DNA of 64,000 nucleotides from Aureisphaera sp963669405 (GCA_963669405.2 CAXXHF010000002.1:2294001-2358000); one strand, 5' to 3'. Shown: positions 34,700 through 44,501, counted from the stretch's first letter. Notes: a model not told the origin generated them from the letters alone. A program made the numbers and translations.

Positions 34700-35304
34700 T
34701 ATTGTTGGTTTGAGTGTATGATTTTATTTAATATTTTTCTTCCCTTTGGTGTTACAATCCCCCTTATGTGATACTCTAAGAACATACCGTAGAGTTCGGA
34801 GGGATCAAATACACTAGCCGAGAAAAGGTCGTTGTCTTTAATACTTGAGACTCCAACGAAATAGATACGAGATACAAATTGTACATTTATATTTTCTCTA
34901 AACAGTCCCAATTCAAGTCCACGGGTTAAGTTTTCAACAACACATTCCTGCATATAGTTAAACTGTCGCTTCTTTACTGAATCATGGATTTTGGGATAAT
35001 ATTTTCGCAATTGGTACCAAGGAGAAGATTTTTCGTTCCTCATATGATGCATGACCAATTTTTTGATCTCGTATACCTCTTCAATAGGATTTAATCCGAG
35101 ATCGCAAATACAATCAATACCATGAGAAACTTCTTCAAAAAGGTTGTCTACTACTACAGCAACAATGGTTTCCTTATTTGCAAAATGACTGTAAATTGTC
35201 TTTTTGGAAATTGCCATGTTCTGAGCAATATCATCCATAGTGACACTTTTAAATCCTTGATTTAAAAATAGATCGGTGGCGGTTTGAACGATTTGATTTT
35301 TCAT
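34699..35304 (-). CDS. TetR-family repressor of the efflux operon
   Basis: About 201 residues from the ATG at 35304. N-terminal HTH: IVQTATDLFLNQGFKSVTMD, then IAQNMAISKKTIYSHFANKE, the classic TetR DNA-binding domain. The C-terminal ligand domain is divergent (residues about 60-201). First gene of the efflux operon, so autoregulation and control of the pump are expected. An inverted repeat overlaps its promoter. The frame runs up to 35343, but that extension lies within the promoter/operator. Confidence 0.92.
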   Translation of the reverse strand: MKNQIVQTATDLFLNQGFKSVTMDDIAQNMAISKKTIYSHFANKETIVAVVVDNLFEEVSHGIDCICDLGLNPIEEVYEIKKLVMHHMRNEKSSPWYQLRKYYPKIHDSVKKRQFNYMQECVVENLTRGLELGLFRENINVQFVSRIYFVGVSSIKDNDLFSASVFDPSELYGMFLEYHIRGIVTPKGRKILNKIIHSNQQ

Positions 35305-35314
35305 AAAAACGAAG

Positions 35315-35354
35315 CAAAAATAAAGAGGAAACTTTAGAAACAAAAAAAGTTTCC
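35315..35354 (-). promoter_or_regulatory. tetR promoter overlapped by a probable TetR operator
   Basis: Promoter on the minus strand: TTG (35343-35341), 18 bases, TATTTTTG (35322-35315), ATG at 35304. Inverted repeat GGAAACTTT (35327-35335) and AAAGTTTCC (35346-35354): perfect 9-base arms, 10-base spacer, 28 bases overall. It covers the -33 element and spacer, so a bound dimer would block polymerase. Assignment to the adjacent TetR is inferred from position. Confidence 0.65.
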
Positions 35355-35469
35355 ATAGTTTTTACAATTTTTTAACAATTAATTTTCATTGTATTACCGT
35401 TTGTCCATTTTATCAATTCTTTAGCGACCGTTTTGATTTCATGCCGTATTTTAGCCGGAAATTTTGTTG

Positions 35470-36444
35470 ATGGAACTATTGAAAGTTTACCAAAAAAGCT
35501 TGACCGAACACCTTCAAACTGTTATAGATAGTGAGGAACCGGCACAATTGTACGATCCTATAAAATACATTTTAAGTTTGGGTGGAAAACGATTGCGCCC
35601 CACCTTGACATTGTTAACGGCAGATTTTTTTGGCGGGAATATTGACAAAGCCATGAATGCGGCACTGGCCGTAGAACTGTTTCATAATTTCTCATTGATT
35701 CATGATGATATTATGGATGATGCTCCATTGCGAAGAGGAAAGGAAACAGTTCATGAAAAATGGGATGTAAATACGGGGATATTAAGCGGTGACGCAATGC
35801 TTATTTTGGCGTATCAACTTTTTGAAGCATATGAACCTTCAATGTTTCAAGAATTGGCAAAGTTGTTTAGCAAAACTGCAATAGAAGTATGTGAAGGCCA
35901 GCAATATGATGTAGATTTTGAGGTCAGGGACGATGTTACGATTCCAGAGTACATACGCATGATCGATTATAAAACTGCGGTATTGGTTGGAGCTGCCATG
36001 AAGATGGGAGCCATTGTTGCAAAGGCTTCAGAGAATTGCCAAGAAGGAATTTATGATTTTGGTAGAAATCTGGGAATTGCATTTCAGCTTCAAGATGATT
36101 ATTTAGATGCCTTTGGTGATCCCAATACGTTTGGAAAACAAGTAGGGGGTGATATCATAGCGAATAAAAAAACCTTTCTGTATTTAACTACCTTGAAAAA
36201 TAGCAGTCCTGCTGAAGCGGTGTCATTGCAAAGTTTGTTTGGAATATCTCCAGATGACCCTGCAAATAAAATAGAAACGGTTAAAGCAATGTACATTTCT
36301 TCTGGTGCAGCTCAAGCAACAATAGAAGAAATTGAGAAATATACAGCAAAAGCCAATTTAGTATTGGATACGATAGAGTTGTCTAATGACAAGAAGTTGA
36401 AGTTGAAAGAGTTTGGTGCTTGGTTAATGAAGCGCTCGGTTTAA
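35470..36444 (+). CDS. Polyprenyl diphosphate synthase (trans-isoprenyl type)
   Basis: 324 residues. Condenses isopentenyl diphosphate onto an allylic primer. The first Asp-rich motif is LIHDDIMDDAPLRRG (DDxxxxD type here DDIMDD) and the second LQDDYLDAFGD, with GGKRLRP near the N-terminus and KKTFLYL after. The open frame begins TTG-TTG-ATG; the ATG at 35470 is preferred. Chain length (geranylgeranyl, or octaprenyl for menaquinone) is not certain. The stop overlaps the convergent barrel gene by four bases. Confidence 0.92.
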   Translation: MELLKVYQKSLTEHLQTVIDSEEPAQLYDPIKYILSLGGKRLRPTLTLLTADFFGGNIDKAMNAALAVELFHNFSLIHDDIMDDAPLRRGKETVHEKWDVNTGILSGDAMLILAYQLFEAYEPSMFQELAKLFSKTAIEVCEGQQYDVDFEVRDDVTIPEYIRMIDYKTAVLVGAAMKMGAIVAKASENCQEGIYDFGRNLGIAFQLQDDYLDAFGDPNTFGKQVGGDIIANKKTFLYLTTLKNSSPAEAVSLQSLFGISPDDPANKIETVKAMYISSGAAQATIEEIEKYTAKANLVLDTIELSNDKKLKLKEFGAWLMKRSV

Positions 36445-36971
36445 AAGTACACTCTTACAAAAGGTGCCCAAGGATCTGCGTAGATGCTTTGCTCTTCATC
36501 ATAAAGAACATCGTATCGAATTCCGAAAGTAATATTGTTGTTTCTAAAACCAGCTCCTAAAAAAAGCGCCGGGTACCAATAATTGTCATCTTCTATGTTC
36601 AATCTATTGTCATACTTTCTATGTACGTTAAGCTCCTCAAACTCTGCAGAGAGTTGCAATTCTGGGATTATATTGAAAAACGTAAGTAGACTTCCTCCTA
36701 TGATGGTAGATTTGTAATTATCTTCCAAGCTATTGTATGTCCCGTTAAGACCAACTCCAAATGCTATTTGATCGTTTACTTCGTAAATAGCGCTTGGGGC
36801 CAAAGTTCCACTAAAAAAACCATTGCTGAAACTCATTCCAATTCCTCCCCCAAAGCGTACTTTCGACCAAAATTGAGATGGAACCTCTTGAGCTTGGGAC
36901 TGAAAAGAAAAAAATAAGCTGCAGCATAGAAAAGTGCAAAATAAAACAAAGGAAAGAGTTGACTGTTTCAT
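36441..36971 (-). CDS. Small outer-membrane beta-barrel protein
   Basis: 176 residues. Signal peptide (about 1-27; FVLFCTFLCCSLFFSFQSQAQ) and about eight alternating strands (VRFGGGIGMSFSNGFF, AIYEVNDQIAFGVGLNGTYN, ending APFVRVYF with a terminal aromatic). Looks like the OmpW/alpha-haemolysin-like small barrels; no specific function. Transcribed toward the polyprenyl synthase with overlapping stops and no terminator between them. Confidence 0.75.
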   Translation of the reverse strand: MKQSTLSFVLFCTFLCCSLFFSFQSQAQEVPSQFWSKVRFGGGIGMSFSNGFFSGTLAPSAIYEVNDQIAFGVGLNGTYNSLEDNYKSTIIGGSLLTFFNIIPELQLSAEFEELNVHRKYDNRLNIEDDNYWYPALFLGAGFRNNNITFGIRYDVLYDEEQSIYADPWAPFVRVYF

Positions 36972-37085
36972 GAAAATGGAACTTATTAAAGAATACTATA
37001 TAAATATACAAATAAGAGAAGTTCGTTTAGGGATTTGTTGTATTTTTGTAGCGTTTTATTAAAAGCGGCCCTTTTTATTCCTATT

Positions 37086-39830
37086 ATGGATAGATTTTCT
37101 TTTCTGAATGCGGTTCATCCTGAATATTTAGCAGATCTCTACGATAAGTACTTACAATTTCCAGATAGTATAGAGCCCAGTTGGCGTTCTTTCTTTCAAG
37201 GATTCGATTTTGGTATTGAAAATGGATCATTGGAGGCTCTTGGTATTGAAGCAGGAAGTATAGTTCCTGAAAACGTATTGAAAGAGTTTCAGGTAATAAA
37301 GCTCATAGATGGCTATAGAACCCGTGGACACCTATTTACCAAAACAAACCCAGTACGTGCACGTAGAAAATATGAACCTACACTGGCATTGGAGAATTTT
37401 GGACTTTCTGAAAGTGATTTGGATTCCCAATTTGAAGCAGGATCTGTTTTAGGATTGGGGAAAACAAGCTTACGGCAAATCGTACAGCATGTAGAGGCTA
37501 TCTATTGTGATGCTATTGGTGTTGAGTATATGTACATTAGGAATCCGGAAGAAATCAAATGGATTCAGAATTGGTTGAATAAAAATGACAACCATCCTAC
37601 CTATAGCTCTGAAGAAAAGAAACACATTCTAAAAAAATTGAATGAAGCACTTTCATTCGAAAGCTTTTTGCATTCAAAATATGTAGGACAAAAACGTTTT
37701 TCGGTAGAAGGTGTAGATTCTATCATTCCTGGATTGGATGCACTTATCCAATTGGGTTCAGAAAAAGGTATTGAGCAATTTGTAGTAGGGATGGCCCACA
37801 GAGGTCGTCTTAATGTATTGGCCAATGTTTTTGGAAAATCTCCAGAAGCCATTTTTAGCGAATTTGACAGTAAAGAATATGATGAGGCTGAACTTTTTGA
37901 TGGCGATGTAAAGTATCATATGGGATGGACTAGTTTCCGAGAAACAGACAAAGGGAAAAAAGTCCGAATGGATTTGGCTCCAAACCCATCACATTTAGAA
38001 ACAGTAAATGCCGTTGTTGAGGGAATTTCAAGAGCGAAATTAGACAATAAACTAAATGGCGAAGAAAAGAAGATACTTCCCATTCTTATTCATGGAGATG
38101 CTGCAGTTGCAGGGCAAGGAGTGGTTTATGAAGTAGTGCAAATGGCACAGTTGGAAGGGTATAGAACTGGAGGAACCATTCATGTAGTCGCAAATAATCA
38201 AGTTGGGTTTACAACCAATTACTTAGATGCCAGATCCTCTACCTATTGCACAGATATAGGAAAAGTTACACTCTCCCCGGTATTACACGTAAATGCAGAT
38301 GATGTAGAATCAGTTTGCCATGCATTCACATTTGCATTAGAATTTAGAATGAAGTTTGGGCGGGATGTATTTATAGATGTATTAGGATACAGGAAATATG
38401 GTCATAACGAAGGCGATGAGCCTCGTTTTACACAGCCTAAATTATATAAAGCAATTGCAAAACATAAGAACCCACGTGATATCTATGCAGAAAGGTTAAA
38501 AGCCGAAGGGGTTATAGATGATGCTTATGTAAAACAATTGGAGCAGAATTATAAGGATGACTTGGAGCAAGACTTAGAGGCATCCCGAAAAAAGGATAAA
38601 ACAGTAATCACTGAGATTCTTGCCGATGATTGGAAATCCTATAGATTAGGAACCAAAGAAGATATTCTTGCAAAGGTAGATACTACCTACAATCTAAAAA
38701 AGTTGGATGCGTTAGCTGCCGGAATTACACAGCTTCCATCAGGCAAAAAATTCATCAGAAAGATTGAACGCATCATTGCAGATAGGAATAAGCGTTATAC
38801 AGAAACCAATCAGTTGGATTGGGCAATGGGTGAATTGTTAGCCTATGCCTCCCTTATGGAAGAAGGATTCAATGTCCGAATGACAGGGCAAGATGTAGAA
38901 AGAGGGACATTTTCACATAGACATGCGATTATAAAGACAGAAGATGATGCCGAAGAAATCAATCTACATAACCATTTGGATGTAGACGGAAAGATGTATA
39001 TCTATAATTCATTATTAAGTGAGTATGGTGTTGTTGGGTTCGATTATGGATATGCCATGGCGGCACCAGAAACCCTGACTATTTGGGAAGCTCAATTTGG
39101 AGATTTCTCCAATGGAGCACAGATTATGCTGGACCAATACATCTCTGCAGCAGAGTCTAAATGGAAAACCCAAAATGGATTGGTTATGTTACTGCCTCAT
39201 GGATATGAAGGGCAAGGTTCTGAGCACTCTAGTGCCAGAATGGAGCGATACCTTCAACTATGTTCTCGTGATAATATGATCATGGCAGATGTGACCACCC
39301 CTGCAAATTTCTTCCATTTACTTAGAAGACAGATGAAGTGGGACTTTAGAAAGCCTCTAGTGGTGTTTACCCCAAAGAGTCTATTGCGTCACCCTAAAGT
39401 TGTTTCTACAAGAGAAGAATTGGCTAAAGGTAAATTCCAGGAAGTGATAGATGATGCTGAAGTAGACAAAAAGAAAGTGACTTCTTTGGTGTTCTGTACC
39501 GGTAAATTTTATTACGATCTACTAGCAAGAAGAGAAGAGAATAAACGTAATGATGTTGCGTTGGTACGAATAGAACAATTGTTTCCTTTACCACAGCATG
39601 AATTGGAAAAGGTCATAAAATCATATCCCAATGTTACAGATTATGTGTGGGCCCAGGAAGAACCAAAAAACATGGGTGCTTGGGGATATATGCTTATGAA
39701 TTTTGATCAGGTAAAACTTAGAGTAGCTTCAAGAAGAGTATATAGCTCTCCTGCGGCAGGAAGTAGTGCCAGATCCAAAGCAAGACATAAAGAAGTAATC
39801 GATAGTGTTTTTGAAACACCCAAACAATAA
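37086..39830 (+). CDS. sucA: 2-oxoglutarate dehydrogenase E1 component
   Basis: 914 residues, thiamine-diphosphate-dependent decarboxylase of the TCA cycle complex. N-terminal MDRFSFLNAVHPEYLADLYD interacts with E2. Further: GMAHRGRLNVLANVFGK, HGDAAVAGQGVVYE, NNQVGFTTN, GYRKYGHNEGDEPRFTQP, FSHRHAII, and MLLPHGYEGQGSEHSSARME. The frame opens at 37035, but the -7 box TATTTTTG (37041-37048) lies inside that extension, so the ATG at 37086 is the true start. The sucB gene follows after 25 bases. Confidence 0.97.
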   Translation: MDRFSFLNAVHPEYLADLYDKYLQFPDSIEPSWRSFFQGFDFGIENGSLEALGIEAGSIVPENVLKEFQVIKLIDGYRTRGHLFTKTNPVRARRKYEPTLALENFGLSESDLDSQFEAGSVLGLGKTSLRQIVQHVEAIYCDAIGVEYMYIRNPEEIKWIQNWLNKNDNHPTYSSEEKKHILKKLNEALSFESFLHSKYVGQKRFSVEGVDSIIPGLDALIQLGSEKGIEQFVVGMAHRGRLNVLANVFGKSPEAIFSEFDSKEYDEAELFDGDVKYHMGWTSFRETDKGKKVRMDLAPNPSHLETVNAVVEGISRAKLDNKLNGEEKKILPILIHGDAAVAGQGVVYEVVQMAQLEGYRTGGTIHVVANNQVGFTTNYLDARSSTYCTDIGKVTLSPVLHVNADDVESVCHAFTFALEFRMKFGRDVFIDVLGYRKYGHNEGDEPRFTQPKLYKAIAKHKNPRDIYAERLKAEGVIDDAYVKQLEQNYKDDLEQDLEASRKKDKTVITEILADDWKSYRLGTKEDILAKVDTTYNLKKLDALAAGITQLPSGKKFIRKIERIIADRNKRYTETNQLDWAMGELLAYASLMEEGFNVRMTGQDVERGTFSHRHAIIKTEDDAEEINLHNHLDVDGKMYIYNSLLSEYGVVGFDYGYAMAAPETLTIWEAQFGDFSNGAQIMLDQYISAAESKWKTQNGLVMLLPHGYEGQGSEHSSARMERYLQLCSRDNMIMADVTTPANFFHLLRRQMKWDFRKPLVVFTPKSLLRHPKVVSTREELAKGKFQEVIDDAEVDKKKVTSLVFCTGKFYYDLLARREENKRNDVALVRIEQLFPLPQHELEKVIKSYPNVTDYVWAQEEPKNMGAWGYMLMNFDQVKLRVASRRVYSSPAAGSSARSKARHKEVIDSVFETPKQ

Positions 39831-39855
39831 TCCTAACTAGGAAAAAAACAAGACT

Positions 39856-41064
39856 ATGTTAGAAATGAAAGTTCCCTCACCGGGAGAATCCATCACCGAA
39901 GTAGAAATAGCACAATGGCTAGTGGAAGATGGTGATTATGTGGAAAAAGATCAAGCAATCGCCGAAGTAGACAGTGACAAAGCTACTTTAGAATTACCTG
40001 CAGAGGCAAGTGGAATTATTACACTCAAAGCCGAAGAAGGCGATGCGGTAGCTGTAGGAGAAGTGGTTTGTTTAATTGATACAGATGCTCCAAAACCTGA
40101 AGGAGCTAGCTCTGATGCTCCTAAAGAAACTAAAAAAGAGGAAGCAACGAAGACAGAAACTAAAAAAACTCCTGAAAAGCAATCGTACGCTACAGGAACT
40201 CCCTCTCCAGCAGCTAAGAAGATATTGGATGAAAAGGGAATTGATGCATCAAGTGTTACTGGGACAGGTCGTGACGGAAGAATTACGAAGAACGATGCTG
40301 TAGATGCAACCCCTTCTATGGGAACTCCAGGAAGCGGTAGTCGAGGTAGCGAACGTAAAAAACTTTCTATGTTGCGTAGAAAGGTTGCAGAACGTTTAGT
40401 TTCTGCAAAGAATGAGACAGCCATGCTTACCACTTTCAACGAAGTGGATATGAGTCCTATATTCGAATTACGAAAAGAATACAAAGAAACTTTTAAAGCT
40501 AAGCATGGTGTAAGCCTAGGCTTCATGTCCTTTTTTACACTTGCCGTTGTAAGGGCTTTAGAGTTATATCCTGATGTAAATTCCATGATCGATGGGGATT
40601 ACAAAATCACTTACGATTTCAAAGATATTTCCATTGCGGTTTCTGGTCCCAAAGGATTAATGGTCCCTGTTATAAGAAATGCAGAAAATCTAACCTTTAG
40701 AGGTGTAGAGGCAGAAGTAAAACGATTGGCAATACGTGCTAGGGATGGACAGATTACAGTAGATGAGATGACAGGTGGAACCTTTACCATTTCCAATGGA
40801 GGTGTTTTTGGTAGTATGTTGTCTACCCCCATTATTAATCCTCCCCAATCAGGAATCTTAGGAATGCACAATATTGTGGAAAGACCTATTGTTCGTAACG
40901 GGGAAATTGTAGTAGCTCCTATTATGTTTGTTGCATTAAGTTATGACCACAGAATCATAGACGGACGTGAATCTGTTGGATTTTTGGTGGCTGTAAAAGA
41001 AGCATTGGAAAACCCCATCGAGTTGCTTATGGATAATGATATAAAACGTGCTTTGGAACTATAA
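39856..41064 (+). CDS. sucB: Dihydrolipoyllysine succinyltransferase (E2 of 2-oxoglutarate dehydrogenase)
   Basis: 402 residues. Lipoyl domain (1-75; EVDSDKATLEL, lipoylated Lys42), a Lys/Glu/Thr-rich linker (about 80-112), the peripheral subunit-binding domain (about 113-150; ATGTPSPAAKKILDEKGID, GTGRDGRITKNDA), and the catalytic acyltransferase domain (about 170-402) with LSYDHRIIDGRESVGFL near the end (HxxxDG). Forms the core of the complex with SucA. Ends at a terminator. Confidence 0.97.
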   Translation: MLEMKVPSPGESITEVEIAQWLVEDGDYVEKDQAIAEVDSDKATLELPAEASGIITLKAEEGDAVAVGEVVCLIDTDAPKPEGASSDAPKETKKEEATKTETKKTPEKQSYATGTPSPAAKKILDEKGIDASSVTGTGRDGRITKNDAVDATPSMGTPGSGSRGSERKKLSMLRRKVAERLVSAKNETAMLTTFNEVDMSPIFELRKEYKETFKAKHGVSLGFMSFFTLAVVRALELYPDVNSMIDGDYKITYDFKDISIAVSGPKGLMVPVIRNAENLTFRGVEAEVKRLAIRARDGQITVDEMTGGTFTISNGGVFGSMLSTPIINPPQSGILGMHNIVERPIVRNGEIVVAPIMFVALSYDHRIIDGRESVGFLVAVKEALENPIELLMDNDIKRALEL

Positions 41065-41087
41065 TTCCTTACATAAATAATAAACAC

Positions 41088-41116
41088 AAAAAAACCAGCC
41101 AAACGGCTGGTTTTTT
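41088..41116. terminator. Terminator after sucB
   Basis: AAAAAAACCAGCC-aaac-GGCTGGTTTTTT hairpin with A- and T-runs on each side; serves sucB and probably the opposing small gene. Confidence 0.9.
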
Positions 41117-41153
41117 ATTGAACTTGGTTAGAAGTTGATAAAATAAATCTTAC

Positions 41154-41291
41154 TTACGTATAAGAAACAATAAAGTTGAAAACATTCAGCAAAACAATAC
41201 TTATTGCAAATAGTATTATGAAATAAAACAGCCATTTGTTTTCAGCCCCTTTTTTAACACTTTTGTTTTGCAAAACATCACCTCTTTTCAT
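41154..41291 (-). CDS. Possible 45-residue single-helix membrane protein
   Basis: ATG at 41291: a basic cytoplasmic start (MKRGDVLQNKSVKKGAENK), then one hydrophobic helix (WLFYFIILFAISIVLLNVFNF). The frame extends to 41339, but that part reads as non-coding. It follows the response-regulator gene on the same strand by 54 bases. Positive-inside charge and clean helix make it plausible; no homologue is known to me. Confidence 0.5.
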   Translation of the reverse strand: MKRGDVLQNKSVKKGAENKWLFYFIILFAISIVLLNVFNFIVSYT

Positions 41292-41345
41292 GATGTAAAA
41301 ATGGGGAATAAAATAATGAAAGTAAATACGTACAAACACGTAAAT

Positions 41346-41978
41346 TTACTGGAGCTTTTCTTGGTGTTCTTTTGCCCAAATAAGAAGACTATTGGTTTTG
41401 GGCTCTAATTTAAGCTTGGTTATTATATTGCTTCGATGTTTTTCTACTGTTCGGTATGAGATAAACAACAAGTTGGCAATCTCTTTGTTGGTTTTATCTT
41501 TAGCAATCAATTTCAAGATTTTCTTTTCAGAGGGAGTAAGTAATTTCAACTCTTCATTTTCTTCATTGTCCTCGGCTAGTAGCTCTTTTATTTTAGGACT
41601 GAAGTAGGCATTTCCTTGAGAAACCGTTTGTATGCAGTTTTCTATTTCCTCTAAAGCAAATTCTTTTAATATGTAACCAAAGATTTTTAAATCCTTTGCT
41701 TCTTTATAGAGTTCCTTTTCTTTGTGAAAAGTGATAAGGACAATCTTGGTGCTAATCTTATTGCTATGGCATTTCTTGGCAATTTCTATCCCAGACATAA
41801 AAGGCATTTGGATATCCAGTATAGCTATATCTGGGTTAAGCCTATTGATAAGATTAAAAGCTTCACGACCATTTTCGCCACGCCCTATTAGATTGTACCC
41901 TTTTTCAAGTAAAAAATCGCTCAATCCTTTCAAAAGAAGGGGGTGGTCGTCTGCTATGATGATGGATTTACTTTTCAT
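41346..41978 (-). CDS. LuxR/NarL-type response regulator
   Basis: 210 residues. Receiver domain (1-120): acidic pocket D10-D11, phospho-acceptor D55 in ILDIQMP, and Lys near 105. C-terminal LuxR-type HTH (about 145-205; LLTPSEKKILKLIAKDKTNKEIANL, YRTVEKHRSNIITKL; note its core is split here). Its start overlaps the stop of the sensor kinase by four bases (ATGA), so the two form a two-component system. Target genes are unknown. Confidence 0.93.
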   Translation of the reverse strand: MKSKSIIIADDHPLLLKGLSDFLLEKGYNLIGRGENGREAFNLINRLNPDIAILDIQMPFMSGIEIAKKCHSNKISTKIVLITFHKEKELYKEAKDLKIFGYILKEFALEEIENCIQTVSQGNAYFSPKIKELLAEDNEENEELKLLTPSEKKILKLIAKDKTNKEIANLLFISYRTVEKHRSNIITKLKLEPKTNSLLIWAKEHQEKLQ

Positions 41979-44020
41979 GCGATGGGAAATTGAAATTCCA
42001 AAACCGTGCCGTGATTTCTTCTAGAATTTATTTTCATATGACCTTTTAAGAACTTGGTGCGTTCCAATAGGGTTTTTAATCCAAGAGATCGTCTGTTCTG
42101 AAACTTTTCAGAAAAATCGAAACCTATGCCGTTGTCCCGTATAATTAATTTTACGGTCTGTACTTCACGTCTTATAACCACCTTTCCGGCTTCTGCCTTT
42201 GCGTGTTTCAATATATTGCTAAGTGACTCCTGAACAATTCTGTACAGATTTACTTCTTGTTTTTTATTGAATAGATTGTCAATATTATCTATCTCAGAAG
42301 AAATAAATAAAGTGGTGTTTTCATCTATTTGATCTATGGTTGTTTCTATGGCTTTGGTAATGCCAAGTTCTTGTAACTGAAACGGATGCAGGTTTCTTGA
42401 AATACCACGAACTTCTTCAATAGCAGTTTCTACAAGAGCTTTGGTTTCCGGATCCTCATTCTTTATTACATTATTCTTAATAAGGAGTAGGCGTTGCCCT
42501 AAGCCATCGTGCAAGTCTTTAGAAATACGCTTGCGTTCTTCTTCTTGTGATACCAGTAGTTCTTGACTGAATTTTTCCTGAATTAATTTCTTATTATTAA
42601 TACGCATCCTATTTCTGTAAAGTAGGATCATTCCAAAAATAGAGACAAGTAAAATACTCACATATAAGGATCTTCTTTTGGCAGATTGATTGTCTTTTTC
42701 CAATAATTGAATACTGGTATTCTTTTCTATGAGTTCATTTTCCTTTTTCTCCGTTTCATACAAGGTTTGGTAATAGGCCAGTGTGTTGGAGGTTGTTTTG
42801 TTGAAAATGGAATCCTTTAGTACAGCATATTTATTCTTGTTTTCCAAAGCATTCTTATAGTCTTGTTTGGCGGTATATATTTTTGCCAGAAGCTCATAAG
42901 AGCTCATAATGTCTTCTTCAAATTTGAGGGTTTTAGTGGCCTCTAATTTTTTATTGGCGTGATCTAGTGCTATTTCGTATTCCCCAAGCGCAAAATGATA
43001 ATTGGCTTTGGCATAATTGTAAAGACTATTGTTTACCAGATCCTTATTGGTTGAAACATAATTTTCTTCAAGCAATTCCAGATACTTCTTAGCCTCGTCT
43101 ATCTTTCCTGCGCTTGAGTAATAATCGACAATATTGGAATAGACGTATAATTTATTAGAAGGATTAACCGTTCCTTCGGGTGCGGCATATATGGCTTCTT
43201 CAGCTTTTAGCAGATTGGCAAGGTATTGTTTTTTGTCTCCTTGTTTTTTATAGTCCAATGCCTGATTGTAATAGGTCGTCACCAAGTGGTGCTCAATATC
43301 CAGCTCCTTTATTTTCTCAATATTCTCTTTTCGTTCTTTTCTGGCTTTGTCATAAAAACCATTCATACTGAACATAGCAGTAACTCCTTGTCGTGCATAG
43401 AACATGTATTCATAATCCTTTAGGGATTCGAAATACTCATATGCCTTTTTATAGCTTTCGCTCGCTGGAACAAATTTCCCTAGATTGGAATAGGCTTGAC
43501 CACTAAAAAGGTATGCATCTGCAAGGTATAAAGAGTCTTTAGAGCCGTAGTTTTTTATGGCATTTTGATAATCGTTGATAGATTCTTCCAAATCCAAACG
43601 GTAGTTAGCTCCCCCTCTTTTTAAATGTAAGCTCCCAACAATAAAACTATCCTTTATTCTATATTTCCTGGCAAGGATGCCATCTATAAGGGTTAGGGTT
43701 TTTAGGGGTTCGTTTTTTATACTGGTCAAAGTATAACTTACATTGATCAATTTTCTGGCAGCAGCTTCTATACTGTCCATTTCTTTTGCCAATTCAATAT
43801 AGGCTAGGCTGTATTCTGCAAAGGTGTCCACATTGACCCTTCGGGTTAGGGAAATAATAGAATCCATTGCCCTAAGTTTTTCTGCAGGATCTTCGCTATT
43901 TTCAATAAGAGTTTTGTACGCGTCAATATCTTGTGCTTGTAATGGAAGACAGCACAATAAAATAGTTAGGGTTGTTATAAGAAACCTGAGGCGGGTCAAA
44001 TTTGAAATATTTTCAAGCAA
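41975..44020 (-). CDS. TPR-containing sensor histidine kinase (HisKA_3 type)
   Basis: 681 residues. N-terminal signal or anchor segment (FLITTLTILLCCLPLQAQ), about eight TPR-like helical repeats in the periplasm (about 40-420; for example YKKAYEYFESLKDYEYMF), a transmembrane helix (about 445-465; SLYVSILLVSIFGMILLYRN), a coiled coil, HisKA_3 with EERKRISKDLHDGLGQR (phospho-His near 502), and HATPase_c (IRDNGIGFDFS; SLGLKTLLERTKFLKG). Starts with TTG (44020); no in-frame ATG lies near. Signals to the overlapping LuxR-type regulator; the stimulus is unknown. Confidence 0.9.
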   Translation of the reverse strand: MLENISNLTRLRFLITTLTILLCCLPLQAQDIDAYKTLIENSEDPAEKLRAMDSIISLTRRVNVDTFAEYSLAYIELAKEMDSIEAAARKLINVSYTLTSIKNEPLKTLTLIDGILARKYRIKDSFIVGSLHLKRGGANYRLDLEESINDYQNAIKNYGSKDSLYLADAYLFSGQAYSNLGKFVPASESYKKAYEYFESLKDYEYMFYARQGVTAMFSMNGFYDKARKERKENIEKIKELDIEHHLVTTYYNQALDYKKQGDKKQYLANLLKAEEAIYAAPEGTVNPSNKLYVYSNIVDYYSSAGKIDEAKKYLELLEENYVSTNKDLVNNSLYNYAKANYHFALGEYEIALDHANKKLEATKTLKFEEDIMSSYELLAKIYTAKQDYKNALENKNKYAVLKDSIFNKTTSNTLAYYQTLYETEKKENELIEKNTSIQLLEKDNQSAKRRSLYVSILLVSIFGMILLYRNRMRINNKKLIQEKFSQELLVSQEEERKRISKDLHDGLGQRLLLIKNNVIKNEDPETKALVETAIEEVRGISRNLHPFQLQELGITKAIETTIDQIDENTTLFISSEIDNIDNLFNKKQEVNLYRIVQESLSNILKHAKAEAGKVVIRREVQTVKLIIRDNGIGFDFSEKFQNRRSLGLKTLLERTKFLKGHMKINSRRNHGTVLEFQFPIA

Positions 44021-44052
44021 TATAAATATAAAAAAAATAAGACGGATATCTG

Positions 44053-44493
44053 TTAGGACTTAATATAGATGCAATTTCTTCCATAATCTATAATCGCTTT
44101 CAGTTTTTTTAGCAAGTCTGCCCCTAAAATGCCATCTACAGCAGGTTCAGATACCTGTTCCAAAGCTTCATTTACATGGGTAAGATTGAAAAGGATAAAC
44201 GCTTGTTTCTTAATACTTGTTGTGCCAATTTTCAATACATTGTTCTTGGTGATTTCAGTTTCCATATTGATAGCTCCAGCACCGGCAGCTTTGATGTCAC
44301 TTTTTTCGCTCTTCAATAAAAACACAGAAGCACTATCTAAACCAATGCAGCTGGTTGAGGCACCGGTGTCAACAATAAACCCTCCTTTTATACCATTTAC
44401 GGTAAGAGTGATTTTATAGTGTCCCGTGCTTAGTTTTTTTAGAGGGATACGAGTGAAGTTTTTAGCTTCTAGAAAGTTTCTTAGGGTCTCCAA
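44053..44493 (-). CDS. Retropepsin-like aspartic protease
   Basis: About 146 residues. A single Asp-Thr-Gly active site, GGFIVDTGASTSCIG, and a second DGILGADLLKK near the C-terminus are typical of the bacterial retropepsin-like (Asp_protease_2) group, which act as dimers. No signal peptide is evident. The frame can open at TTG 44520, but a TATCTTTA -7 box (44512-44505) lies in that stretch, so TTG at 44493 (ETLRNFLEAKNF) is preferred; no ATG is available. Divergent from tatD with overlapping promoters. Substrate unknown. Confidence 0.8.
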   Translation of the reverse strand: METLRNFLEAKNFTRIPLKKLSTGHYKITLTVNGIKGGFIVDTGASTSCIGLDSASVFLLKSEKSDIKAAGAGAINMETEITKNNVLKIGTTSIKKQAFILFNLTHVNEALEQVSEPAVDGILGADLLKKLKAIIDYGRNCIYIKS

Positions 44494-44501
44494 CGGTTTT
44501 T

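Noticed and set aside
39951..40586. 211-codon minus-strand frame opposite sucB
   Set aside because: Ser/Ala/Val-rich complement of the sucB linker and catalytic domain; sucB motifs are intact.
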